Shown: one piece after another, positions 54,410 through 62,290 of the stretch
How the letters are laid out: each line of letters begins with the position of its first letter
Numbering within the stretch: position 1 is the stretch's first letter
Assembly: GCF_003364315.1 (NCBI RefSeq)
Contig: NZ_NXLS01000004.1
Span: forward strand, 110,490 to 174,489
Origin: Helicobacter ganmani
GTDB taxonomy: Bacteria > Campylobacterota > Campylobacteria > Campylobacterales > Helicobacteraceae
DNA: 64,000 nucleotides
Direction of reading: 5' to 3'
The notes under the pieces: generated by a model
What the model saw: only the letters and a program-made list of their open reading frames with translations
Databases searched by the model: none
What the model was told of the DNA's origin: nothing
Made by a program: the position numbers and the translations under genes

Positions 54410-55288
54410 TTATTCAACAAAATAAGCTTTAATGCTGTATCCGCGTTTATTTTCTAACTGCAAGCTTGGACCCTCAAACACTGTTGCATTAGGGATTTTG
54501 GCATTAATTGCACGAATCGCGTTCCACGCGCGGAAGCTTGCAAGTCCCTCTTGCTTAAGCTCTGGCGACAATCCACGATAAGGATTCGTATCTACGATTC
54601 CTTGCACTTCAAAGGCAACAACACGCTTATCTGCTTGCAATTCTTTATCTACTTTTGTCGCAATGGAGAGCAAGCAACTTTGTGGAATCTCCCAAGTTCC
54701 AACTCCCATAGAAAAACATTCGGTAATGATTTGTTTTTTAGGCTTAATTGTGTAGCGCAACCTAGCCATTGTATTGGAGTTTGCACTATTTGCGTTTTGC
54801 ATTTCTTTGACAGATAAACTCAAGCTATCTACAGACTGCGAAAGCGTTGCAAGCTCTTTTTCTTTTTGATAAAGTGCTTCTTGTAGGCGTTTAATCTCCT
54901 CCTCTTTAGCAAACTCACTTATGGCTTCCCTTTGTGATTCTACGATTCCATTTTGCAAATTAGGTTGTGTTTGGAATCCCAATATTTCTTGTGCTTTGCT
55001 TAGTAAAGCTTCTCCACTAGGTTGTGTAAGAAAATAATATCCTCCACCAAAAATCAGCCCAACTAGCACGATAAGCAAAAACAAATACGCCAAAAAACGT
55101 CCTTTATTAGAATCTTCTTGGGAATCCTCTAAAGAATATTCCACATATGCTTTCTCCTTTGGCTTTGCCGATTGTTTCTCTTGTGGCTCGCCTTTAAATT
55201 CCTCAAAACTATCAAAAATATTGTCTGGAATCGTGGTAGAAAATACATCTTCATTTGAATTAGGTTCTTTTTGTGTTGCATTAGACAT
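54410..55288 (-). CDS. Membrane-anchored coiled-coil protein with a possible OmpA-like C-terminal domain
   Basis: The start is ATG 55288 with AAGGAG upstream; a GTG at 55294 lies too close to that site. The 292-residue protein has an acidic cytoplasmic N-terminus, one membrane helix at about residues 65-90, a coiled coil at about 120-165, and a C-terminal domain with EVQGIVDTNPYRG and a Leu/Arg-rich helix. That pattern recalls the peptidoglycan-binding OmpA/MotB fold (GHTDxxPY), but key residues differ, so this is inference. It overlaps the J-domain gene's Shine-Dalgarno region and precedes nadK. Confidence 0.65.
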   Translation of the reverse strand: MSNATQKEPNSNEDVFSTTIPDNIFDSFEEFKGEPQEKQSAKPKEKAYVEYSLEDSQEDSNKGRFLAYLFLLIVLVGLIFGGGYYFLTQPSGEALLSKAQEILGFQTQPNLQNGIVESQREAISEFAKEEEIKRLQEALYQKEKELATLSQSVDSLSLSVKEMQNANSANSNTMARLRYTIKPKKQIITECFSMGVGTWEIPQSCLLSIATKVDKELQADKRVVAFEVQGIVDTNPYRGLSPELKQEGLASFRAWNAIRAINAKIPNATVFEGPSLQLENKRGYSIKAYFVE

Positions 55289-55297
55289 TTTCACTCC

Positions 55298-56107
55298 TTA
55301 TGCTACGCGTTTGAAATTGGATTTAATATTTTCATACGCTTCGTTAATTAAGCGGAATTTTTCCGCATAGCCATCAATAATTTTTTTATCTTGCCCATAA
55401 ACATTGTCTGGGTGATAGATTTTAGCAAGTTCAATATAACGATTTTTTACACATTCAAAATCATCATTATAGCCACAACCTAGAATCTTATAGCTTTTTT
55501 TAAGGATTTTTTCCTCTTTGGTTAAATATTCCTCAAAGCATTCAAAAGTATTGTGCGTTTTAAAAGTTTCGTAATCAAAATCCAACACAATATTATGAAT
55601 CACTTTGATTGAAAGTGCGCCGATGAGCTTCTCCCAAAAATAAGGGCTACTAGAATCCAAGAAAATCTCCTGTCTTGTATAGCTTAGCACAAATTCTTGA
55701 AATAAAGAACTCAAATATCTTCTTGCAAGACGACTTGGACGATTGAGTTTCAAGCATACTTGCGAATTACCAAAAGAGCTTTGAATAATCTGCAAAGACA
55801 CAATAATATGTTCCAATACCGCCCGATTTTCAATCATTTTAATACGAATAGGCAAATAACTGCTATCAATAATTGTTTGGAAATCCTCGCTGTCTTTTTT
55901 GGCTTCCTCTTGCATTGCGACATGGTATGCCCAATTCAAAAAATAGTCTTTTTTGTAACGTTCGCCATCGTCTAAGATTAGCACAGAGCTTGAAAGACGA
56001 TAGGCTTTGGAAAAATGCTTATAAGCAAAATCCACCGCACGTTTTAAAAATTGCGATTCTTTTTCGATGCTGATTTGAATGTATGGCTCTAAGAGCTCTA
56101 CTTTCAT
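55298..56107 (-). CDS. J-domain (DnaJ-like) co-chaperone
   Basis: I chose ATG 56107 (MKVELLEPYIQ), which has GGGAAG upstream; an ATG 39 bases earlier lacks a ribosome site. The 269-residue protein has an uncharacterised N-terminal domain of about 195 residues and a C-terminal J-domain: YKILGCGYNDDFECVKNRY, the diagnostic HPD in AKIYHPDNVYG, and FRLINEAYENIK. It should stimulate an Hsp70 on a specific client. Placing the J-domain at the C-terminus is unlike canonical DnaJ but resembles TerB/DjlA-type proteins. Confidence 0.85.
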   Translation of the reverse strand: MKVELLEPYIQISIEKESQFLKRAVDFAYKHFSKAYRLSSSVLILDDGERYKKDYFLNWAYHVAMQEEAKKDSEDFQTIIDSSYLPIRIKMIENRAVLEHIIVSLQIIQSSFGNSQVCLKLNRPSRLARRYLSSLFQEFVLSYTRQEIFLDSSSPYFWEKLIGALSIKVIHNIVLDFDYETFKTHNTFECFEEYLTKEEKILKKSYKILGCGYNDDFECVKNRYIELAKIYHPDNVYGQDKKIIDGYAEKFRLINEAYENIKSNFKRVA

Positions 56108-56190
56108 AAACTTCCCTTCAGTCTTTAATCCTAAATTCGTCGCCATTATTGGCGTGTTAAAGTAGATTAAGCAATTCTAATTCCACTTTT

Positions 56191-58239
56191 TTATTTTTGA
56201 ATATCAACACTCTTTTGCTCTGCCTTAATTGCTGTGAGATTCTGCATAATTTTATCTATTTCTTTCTTAAGTTCAAAAGAGGCTTGCGTAATTAATTGCA
56301 TTTTATCCTGTGTGGTTTGTTCGTTTTGATTCAAAAACTGCGCATAAGTTTTTTTAAGGCAATTCATTGGTCCAAAAAGACGCGCTTGAAATTGTTCAAA
56401 GCAAAAAGTTTCATTTAAACTCTCTCGCACATTTTCCAAAGTCGGATTAAACAAGGCAAACTCCTCTTGATTTTCTCTATGCTTAGTGATTGCATTTTTA
56501 ATCTTTAAATCCAAACGATTCAAAGTCAAATCTATTGCATTATTATAGCTAAGAGCTAGAAAATTGCTTAAGACATTCAATTCACTACGCAAATAAGAGG
56601 TTGCAACAAGAGCATTTTTGTTAAAATCATCTAGTAGATTTTCGTAACAATTTTGAGCAAATTCTCGCAAATTTCCCAATGCTTGACTTTGAGGTGCGAC
56701 AAGATAAAGCTCAATATTTTTGGGGGCATTATGCTGCCATTTTGCTAATTCTTGTTTTAAGGCATTGGTATTTTGCCCAATAGAGCGCACAAACAAATCC
56801 AAAAAGTTCTTAATTTTCACACTTAGCGCCTTATAATCTTTCACTAATTGCGTATCTTGGTTTTGTAATTCTATATGTAGCTTTTCTATTGGGAGAATTA
56901 CCACTTCTTTATTAGTTTCAACAGACTTTGTGCGCAAAAGACCTTTTTCTTTTTGTGCAAAAGTAAAGGGCTTTTTCTCCAATGCGCTAAAGATTCTTTG
57001 CGCAAGCGTATCTAGCCACAAATCCAACCCGATATATAAATCATTAAAGATTTTTTGTTCCTTTTCTTGTGAAAGAGCGCAATTTGCAATACACTCTTGC
57101 AGGTTTTTTTGTAAAGTTCTTTGCAAGATTAAATAACATTGGTTAATTTTATGATATTGTAAATGTAGCAAAATGTGCATTTCGCGAAGTTTTTTAAGTG
57201 TGCTATAAGATTTAGCAAAACTTGCCTTGGGCTTAATAGTCTGATTTAGAAAGTCAAAAATCAAAGGCATATTAGAATCCTGCATTCGCTGTTCCGCATT
57301 TTGAGAGTTTAATGTTTCTAATTCTTGCCAAATTCCCTCTTGTAAATTCTGATAAGTTGCATTCAAAGATTCCATAATATCTTGCGGATTTTGAGACTTT
57401 TTAGAATCCCCATTAGAATCCTGCAAGGCAAGCGTTTGGATTATTTGCGCAAAAGAAAGAAGTTTGTTCTCAAGGAATTTTTGCGGGGTATTTAATCTTG
57501 CGCTTAATGCGAGTTTAGCAGAGATTGGAATCACTTCAGAGAAAATTCCCTCAAATGCCACTTTTGCATATTCTAAGCTTGTTTGCACTTCTTGTTCGTC
57601 TTTTAGTCTGTCCTTTTGATTTAAAACACAAAGACTTTTTTGCGCAAAATGCGTAATAAACTCTTTGAGTAACGCTTTTTCACTATTTTTTCCCGCATTA
57701 TCAATAAGAGTGAGCCAAATAATTCCATCTACATTTTCTAAGATTTTTAATGTCGTGTGTGTATCATCAGAATTTTGAGAATTAAAGCCCGGTGTATCCA
57801 AGAAATTAATTTCTTTCAAAAACAAAATCGGGGCATAAAGACAAAAATGATGGATATTTTGAGAATTTTCACGCGAGAGTTTATGCAAAAAATCTATATT
57901 TTGTAAGACTTTGCGCCCATCTTTGTAGAGAATTTCTAAAATATAATCCTCTCCATAACAAATTTTGCATACTTTTGAGGTAATCGGGGTAATCCCTGTA
58001 GGTAAAATATCCTGCCCCAAAAGTGCGTTTAAAAAAGTGCTTTTACCACTTGAAAACTGCCCGATAATTGCAATTTGCATAGGCTCTACTTCTTTTTGCT
58101 GTAAATTTTCAAAAAAACTCAAAGTATAATCACTAGGATTTAAATTATCTTGACAAGCAAGAATCAGTCTTTGCGTAGGAGATTTTTGTGCAATTTTTGC
58201 TTGCAAGATTTCACATTCTTTTAAATATTGTTTTAGCAT
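56191..58239 (-). CDS. Dynamin-like GTPase, member 1 of a pair
   Basis: A 682-residue protein with a dynamin-type G domain: G1 IIGQFSSGKSTFLNALLG near residue 58, G2 Thr in PTGITPITSK, G3 FLDTPGFN and G4 LNQKD. A long helical stalk and trunk region follow with hydrophobic stretches that could insert into membrane. Its 5' end overlaps the second dynamin-like gene by seven bases. Paired, co-encoded dynamin-like proteins are known in Campylobacter jejuni, where they assemble as a heteromer and bridge membranes; this pair is presumably equivalent. Confidence 0.88.
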   Translation of the reverse strand: MLKQYLKECEILQAKIAQKSPTQRLILACQDNLNPSDYTLSFFENLQQKEVEPMQIAIIGQFSSGKSTFLNALLGQDILPTGITPITSKVCKICYGEDYILEILYKDGRKVLQNIDFLHKLSRENSQNIHHFCLYAPILFLKEINFLDTPGFNSQNSDDTHTTLKILENVDGIIWLTLIDNAGKNSEKALLKEFITHFAQKSLCVLNQKDRLKDEQEVQTSLEYAKVAFEGIFSEVIPISAKLALSARLNTPQKFLENKLLSFAQIIQTLALQDSNGDSKKSQNPQDIMESLNATYQNLQEGIWQELETLNSQNAEQRMQDSNMPLIFDFLNQTIKPKASFAKSYSTLKKLREMHILLHLQYHKINQCYLILQRTLQKNLQECIANCALSQEKEQKIFNDLYIGLDLWLDTLAQRIFSALEKKPFTFAQKEKGLLRTKSVETNKEVVILPIEKLHIELQNQDTQLVKDYKALSVKIKNFLDLFVRSIGQNTNALKQELAKWQHNAPKNIELYLVAPQSQALGNLREFAQNCYENLLDDFNKNALVATSYLRSELNVLSNFLALSYNNAIDLTLNRLDLKIKNAITKHRENQEEFALFNPTLENVRESLNETFCFEQFQARLFGPMNCLKKTYAQFLNQNEQTTQDKMQLITQASFELKKEIDKIMQNLTAIKAEQKSVDIQK

Positions 58240-60602
58240 TTTGCGCTCCTTGTAGCATAGCTTTGCAAGGCTTTAAAACTCTGCAAAGCCTCCTCTAATG
58301 CTGCTTCGTTTTGATTTAATAAACTTTCCTTTTGGGATTTTTCTTGCGCACTATTTTGTGAATTTTGCAAAGCATTTTGCAAAATTTTTGCTTTGTTTTC
58401 CAAGTCCATTTTTAAATTTGTCTCTAAATCCTCAAGAAAATTTTTAAAATTCTCTGTGAGTTTAGATTCTAATGCCTTATTCTGTGTGATAATCATCGCA
58501 AAAAACTCCACAAACCCCGCTTCAAAATCTAAATCCAATGCGCTTTTAAGCTCACTTCTTTGATTTTTGCCAAACTTTTGCACGGATTTTGTGATAGATT
58601 TTAGAATCTTTAATGCAGTTTTTCTTAAAAGACTTTCATCAAAATGAAGATGAAAATTCTCCAAAATGCTAGAGTCTTTTTCTCCTACTTGCACCTGCGT
58701 TTCAAACTGACTTTGTAACTGCGTAATCTTTTTGTCCAAACTTTGGGTGCAAAAACGCAAAATATCACTCAAAGTATCTTTTAACCCCAAATCCAAGATT
58801 CTTTGCAATCGCTCATAACTTGGCGTTTTACCCTTATCATAATCATAAACAATATCCGCAAAAATCCTTTCACTCAAAATATTTTTAGAAAGTTCTAGCT
58901 TTTGATTAAGTTCCTTTTGCAAAGTTTCAAGATAAGTTTGTAATTGTTGCGTCGCATTGTTTAGGGATTCTTTAGTTTCTTGAAGTTTTGTCAGACTCTG
59001 CTCTTGCTCTATTTTGGCTTCCTCTATAAGTTTTTTAATCTCACTTTCTTTAGCAAAAAGCAAACTTTTTTCTAAAACACAAGCCGATTTGATGTTTTCA
59101 AAAACTCGCACAAACCCTTGCGCACTTAAAAAAATCAAGTCCTTTGCTTTGGTGCTATTACCACCCAACAAGGTTTGATTGAGATAATCAAGCAACGCAT
59201 TAAAATTGGACGATTCTAGGCTAAAGCCTAATTCTTTTGCTTTTTGTGGATTGGTTTGAGCAAGCAAGGCAGGATAGCTCGCAAGCGCAATAAAATCTAC
59301 CCTTTGGAGCATTAATTCCGCATTGTCTTTAGACATACTCTGAATTAAACGCGCTTTAATGCTTTCTCTCGTGTAATTCAGAGCAGATTCTAATTCTTTT
59401 GTCTCTAGCAAATCCGCGTGCGTTAGGATAATCAAAATCCTTGAGAGATTCGCATTTTGCAAAGTTTGCAAGATAAAATCCACATCAATTTGTGTCGCAC
59501 TCTGTGCCGCATTCATTGCGTGAATGAGCAAATCACAACCCAAAATATAGTCTTTGGTGATTTCCTCTCTTTGCACGATAGGGTCATCAAGTCCGGGCGT
59601 ATCTACGATTTCTACTTTATTTTCCAAGAATTTCAGAGGAGTAAAGAGTATGGTTTCCTTGATGAGATTACATAATCTGCTAGAATGATTTGCCGAAGTG
59701 TATTTGGGTAAATCTTGCAAAGAAATCTTTAAACTCTGTGTAGAATCCTGCACAAATTTCTCCAAAACCTCTTTAAATTCCGCATTATTTAAAAGTTCAG
59801 CAAGTGTAGAATCTTCTATTGTAGATTTCAAATCTTCCCATTCTGCCTTGTTCCAAAAGCTCACTTGCGCACTAGGTGTTTGAGCGTATTTTAGAAGCGT
59901 CAAGCTTGCAGTCTCTGGAATCGTAGAGCTACCCAAAATCTCCTGCCCCAAAAGTGCGTTTAAAAGCGTGCTTTTCCCTGCGCTTAACACACCTGTGATT
60001 CCGATAGAAAAATGCTGATTTTTAAGCTTTAACAAAAGAGATTCCAACTCCGCTAAACTTGAGGAGAGGTTAAGAAGATTCTGCGCTTGCATTGCCTGCA
60101 AAACTGCCTTTTTTTGCTCTAGGAGTTTTAGACTATTTCCCCAAAAATCTTGCAAAAAGTTTGAATCCAAAGTGGATTCTTGTTGTTTTTGTAGAATCTC
60201 TACTTCTTTGATTTCTTGATGTGCAATCCTTTCTAAATGCGCCTTGATTTGTTCTAAAAATTCTCCTTTTGCAACCTTATGTTGCTCCAGCAAAGCAAGG
60301 TTTTCCAAAACTTTTTTGAGCAGATTTTGCGTTCTTTTTGGCTCTCTTTCAAAGGCTTTATGAATATTGAGAAGCAAGGTGTATTGCACCTGTAAGATTC
60401 CTTTAAAGCTTAAGGTTTTGCAATATTTTTCACAAAGATTTTGTAGCACAGCACTCTGCCAAAAAACATTAAAACTATGCAAATCTTGACTTAAAAAAAT
60501 CGCTACAATCTCACTTGCTTTTTCGCTTTCTAAAATATGCAAATTCCCTAGTGGCACGATTTCTTTAAAGATTGATTCTAAATATTCCCCTAGCTCTTTC
60601 AT
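58233..60602 (-). CDS. Dynamin-like GTPase, member 2 of a pair
   Basis: A 789-residue protein with an N-terminal helical region of about 190 residues, then a G domain: G1 GITGVLSAGKSTLLNALLG near residue 207, G2 Thr in SSTIPETASL, G3 IVDTPGLDDP and G4 LTHADL. Long coiled coils follow (about 530-620 and 730-785). The extra N-terminal domain distinguishes it from member 1 and could hold the partner, as in the C. jejuni pair. It overlaps the MFS gene upstream by four bases and member 1 downstream by seven. Confidence 0.88.
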   Translation of the reverse strand: MKELGEYLESIFKEIVPLGNLHILESEKASEIVAIFLSQDLHSFNVFWQSAVLQNLCEKYCKTLSFKGILQVQYTLLLNIHKAFEREPKRTQNLLKKVLENLALLEQHKVAKGEFLEQIKAHLERIAHQEIKEVEILQKQQESTLDSNFLQDFWGNSLKLLEQKKAVLQAMQAQNLLNLSSSLAELESLLLKLKNQHFSIGITGVLSAGKSTLLNALLGQEILGSSTIPETASLTLLKYAQTPSAQVSFWNKAEWEDLKSTIEDSTLAELLNNAEFKEVLEKFVQDSTQSLKISLQDLPKYTSANHSSRLCNLIKETILFTPLKFLENKVEIVDTPGLDDPIVQREEITKDYILGCDLLIHAMNAAQSATQIDVDFILQTLQNANLSRILIILTHADLLETKELESALNYTRESIKARLIQSMSKDNAELMLQRVDFIALASYPALLAQTNPQKAKELGFSLESSNFNALLDYLNQTLLGGNSTKAKDLIFLSAQGFVRVFENIKSACVLEKSLLFAKESEIKKLIEEAKIEQEQSLTKLQETKESLNNATQQLQTYLETLQKELNQKLELSKNILSERIFADIVYDYDKGKTPSYERLQRILDLGLKDTLSDILRFCTQSLDKKITQLQSQFETQVQVGEKDSSILENFHLHFDESLLRKTALKILKSITKSVQKFGKNQRSELKSALDLDFEAGFVEFFAMIITQNKALESKLTENFKNFLEDLETNLKMDLENKAKILQNALQNSQNSAQEKSQKESLLNQNEAALEEALQSFKALQSYATRSAKC

Positions 60603-61747
60603 TTTGCCTCCTTAAAGATTGGACTAATTTTATAAAACATTAACGCACTTGCAAACAAAATCCCACTCAAAAACAAACAAAGCACTTCCCAACCGAAATG
60701 ATAATAAAGATAACTCGGCATTGTCGTGCCAATCGTGCCACCTGTATAATAAAACGCAAGATACAAGCCATTTGTGATTCCCTTTTTCTCACTAGAAATA
60801 GAATTCACAAATGCAGACAAAACAGAATGCACAATGAACATTCCAATACAAATCACAAACACCGCAAAAAAGAGCCACCAAAAGCTTTTGATTAGCATAA
60901 TCAAAGGTGCGATTCCAAAAACCACAAAGCCAAAAATGATTGCACGCAAATCCCCTCCAAGCAACCTTTTAATGCGCCCGACCAAAAGCGCGGCAACAAT
61001 GCCAATAATATATCCTAGATACAAAAAACCAATCTGTGCTGGGGTAATGTCTGGGTTTAAGGCTTTGATTTCAAAAGGCATAAAGTTTAGCGCGCCTTGA
61101 AAACAAAACAACACCAAAAAAGCCCCCGCATAAAGCACTGCATATCGCTTATCTTTCAGTAGCTCCAAAACAATTTTTGGTGTGATTTTTGCATTTGTCA
61201 TTTGGGAGCTTTGAGGAATCCTAAAAGAAAGAATCGCAACCACCAAAGTAGTAATTCCAAGTGCAGCAAAAGTGAATTGCCACGAGGAAATAGAAGTAAT
61301 AAACCCGCCTGCTACGCGCGAAAGTACACCTCCAAAAACCGTGGCAGCAACATAAAGGCTGACATATTTTTGTATATTTTGCATATCAATGCGCATTAAA
61401 GTTGTCAAAGTCGCTGTCAAGGCAGCTGGAATCGCGAGAGCTTCTAACAAACGCAAAGCAAGAAAAGTCCTATAATCTTGCGCAAAACAAAGCAAACATT
61501 GGAAAACGCCAATCATTCCTAAAGAGACAAACAACACCTTGCGTGTATCAAATTTTTCCAACAAATAACCATAAACAATGGGGGCAAAGGCAAGTGCGAG
61601 CAACACAACAGAAGTAAAAAGCGTAACTTGTGTGATAGAGATTCCAAACTCTTCCATAAAAAGAGGTTGCATAGGCTGTGTGATATAAAGGCTAGAAATC
61701 GTTACCATAGCACTTAGCAGGACAACCAATACAATATAAGTTTTCAA
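60599..61747 (-). CDS. MFS transporter
   Basis: A 382-residue major facilitator with 12 predicted helices. It has the DHA-type features: YITQPMQPLFMEEFGIS after the first helix, then GYLLEKFDTRKVLFVSLG in the loop 2-3 motif position, and VGRIKRLLGGDLRAI in the matching loop of the second half. Such proteins export drugs, arabinose or other solutes; the substrate cannot be given. Its ATG-proximal region is followed upstream by the 543-base spacer that contains the toxin-antitoxin candidate. Confidence 0.88.
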   Translation of the reverse strand: MKTYIVLVVLLSAMVTISSLYITQPMQPLFMEEFGISITQVTLFTSVVLLALAFAPIVYGYLLEKFDTRKVLFVSLGMIGVFQCLLCFAQDYRTFLALRLLEALAIPAALTATLTTLMRIDMQNIQKYVSLYVAATVFGGVLSRVAGGFITSISSWQFTFAALGITTLVVAILSFRIPQSSQMTNAKITPKIVLELLKDKRYAVLYAGAFLVLFCFQGALNFMPFEIKALNPDITPAQIGFLYLGYIIGIVAALLVGRIKRLLGGDLRAIIFGFVVFGIAPLIMLIKSFWWLFFAVFVICIGMFIVHSVLSAFVNSISSEKKGITNGLYLAFYYTGGTIGTTMPSYLYYHFGWEVLCLFLSGILFASALMFYKISPIFKEAK

Positions 61748-61866
61748 AATTGATTCCTAAAGTTTTGTAAAATTCTAAAACAAATTTGCTAAAGATTCTT
61801 TGATTTTGGGATTTTTTTATTTCATTTTCTTATCAATTAAACTATTTTTATTAAAAGATTTTGAAG

Positions 61867-61872
61867 TATAAT
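61867..61872 (+). promoter_or_regulatory. -10 box of the putative toxin mRNA
   Basis: A perfect TATAAT, preceded by an AT-rich stretch without a -35 box, as is usual in this phylum. Transcription would begin at about G61879, giving an mRNA starting GGGTGTTACC directly before a strong hairpin. Confidence 0.6.
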
Positions 61873-61883
61873 TTTGTGGGGTG

Positions 61884-61910
61884 TTACCACAGGCTGACAC
61901 CCTGTGGTAA
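61884..61910. promoter_or_regulatory. Perfect 10-bp hairpin at the 5' end of the toxin mRNA
   Basis: TTACCACAGG pairs with CCTGTGGTAA across a seven-base loop. On the plus strand it forms the mRNA's 5' cap-like stem; on the minus strand it would be the 3' hairpin of the antisense RNA. Confidence 0.75.
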
Positions 61911-61958
61911 AATCTATGCCCAAAAGGACATATGATGAGTATCACTAAATTCATCATC
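61884..61958 (-). ncRNA. Putative antisense RNA antitoxin (about 75 nt)
   Basis: Predicted from the consensus promoter at 61965-61993 reading leftward, with +1 near 61958, and from the perfect hairpin at 61884-61910 as likely 3' end. It would be fully complementary to the toxin start codons, Shine-Dalgarno (AAAAGGA at 61922-61929) and leader, so duplex formation would block translation or trigger RNase III cleavage. The hairpin lacks a U-run, so the 3' end is uncertain. Confidence 0.6.
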
Positions 61959-62003
61959 GTGGCAATTATACTGCTTTGTATAATTGTTGTCAAGGCTTAT
62001 TAG
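61932..62003 (+). CDS. Putative type I toxin, hydrophobic peptide of 22-23 aa
   Basis: The frame opens with tandem ATG codons (61932 and 61935) and ends at TAG 62001. AAAAGGA lies six bases before the second ATG, which I take as the start. The peptide begins MMSITKF, is almost entirely Ile, Val, Leu and Ala in the middle, and ends IIVVKAY. Size, single membrane helix and the terminal Ala-Tyr recall Ibs-type membrane toxins of enterobacteria and differ from the longer basic AapA peptides of H. pylori. A perfect antisense promoter lies inside the frame. No protein gene overlaps it. Confidence 0.65.
   Translation: MMSITKFIIVAIILLCIIVVKAY
61965..61993 (-). promoter_or_regulatory. Consensus sigma-70 promoter antisense to the toxin frame
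   Basis: The minus strand reads TTGACA (61993-61988), exactly 17 bases, then TATAAT (61970-61965). Both boxes are perfect and the spacing optimal, which is rare in this phylum. It lies wholly within the toxin coding frame and points toward its start codon. Confidence 0.8.
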
Positions 62004-62008
62004 CCTCG

Positions 62009-62024
62009 CCCTGCTTTTGCAGGG
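62009..62024 (+). terminator. Hairpin after the toxin frame
   Basis: CCCTGC-TTTT-GCAGGG, a perfect 6-bp GC-rich stem with a four-base loop, starts five bases after the toxin stop. No U-run follows, so it may be a stabilising or processing stem rather than the end of the transcript. Confidence 0.5.
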
Positions 62025-62085
62025 TAATGATGAATTGAACCTGTGGATTCTACTTCCACTCAATCAATAAAGATTCTACTGCGTC

Positions 62086-62119
62086 ATTGCGAGAAAATTT
62101 GTAAAATTTTCGTGGCAAT
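62086..62119. repeat. REP-like palindromic element
   Basis: ATTGCGAGAAAATTT, two bases, then AAAATTTTCGTGGCAAT: an imperfect palindrome with ATTGC/GCAAT ends. A degraded copy is at 39823-39860, so the two lie on opposite sides of the respective porin units. Such short palindromes are usually dispersed in genomes. Confidence 0.55.
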
Positions 62120-62257
62120 CTATAATGTTGGACTTTAAAAAAAATAATATAATAAAATCGTAAAAAGAATAAAATAGAAAGTAAAACGAGATTCAAATTA
62201 CAGATTATTTCAGGCAAAGCCCTTGCAAAGAAAGAAATAAAAAGAAAATAAGAAAGA

Positions 62258-62279
62258 TGATGAGGGAGAACCCTCATCA
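62258..62279 (-). terminator. Intrinsic terminator of porin gene copy 2
   Basis: Identical to the hairpin at 38056-38077: 9-bp stem, four-base loop, U-rich run on the minus strand. Confidence 0.88.
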
Positions 62280-62290
62280 AAGGAGAAACA

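Noticed and set aside
61948..61970. CGTGGCAAT in the toxin frame as part of a REP element
   Set aside because: Only nine bases match the palindrome arm at 62111-62119 and no second arm is present, so the toxin frame is not simply a repeat.
62050..62280. 76-residue minus-strand frame
   Set aside because: It runs through the porin terminator and the REP-like palindrome (its C-terminus KFYKFSRNDA is the repeat translated), has no ribosome site, and is best seen as spurious.
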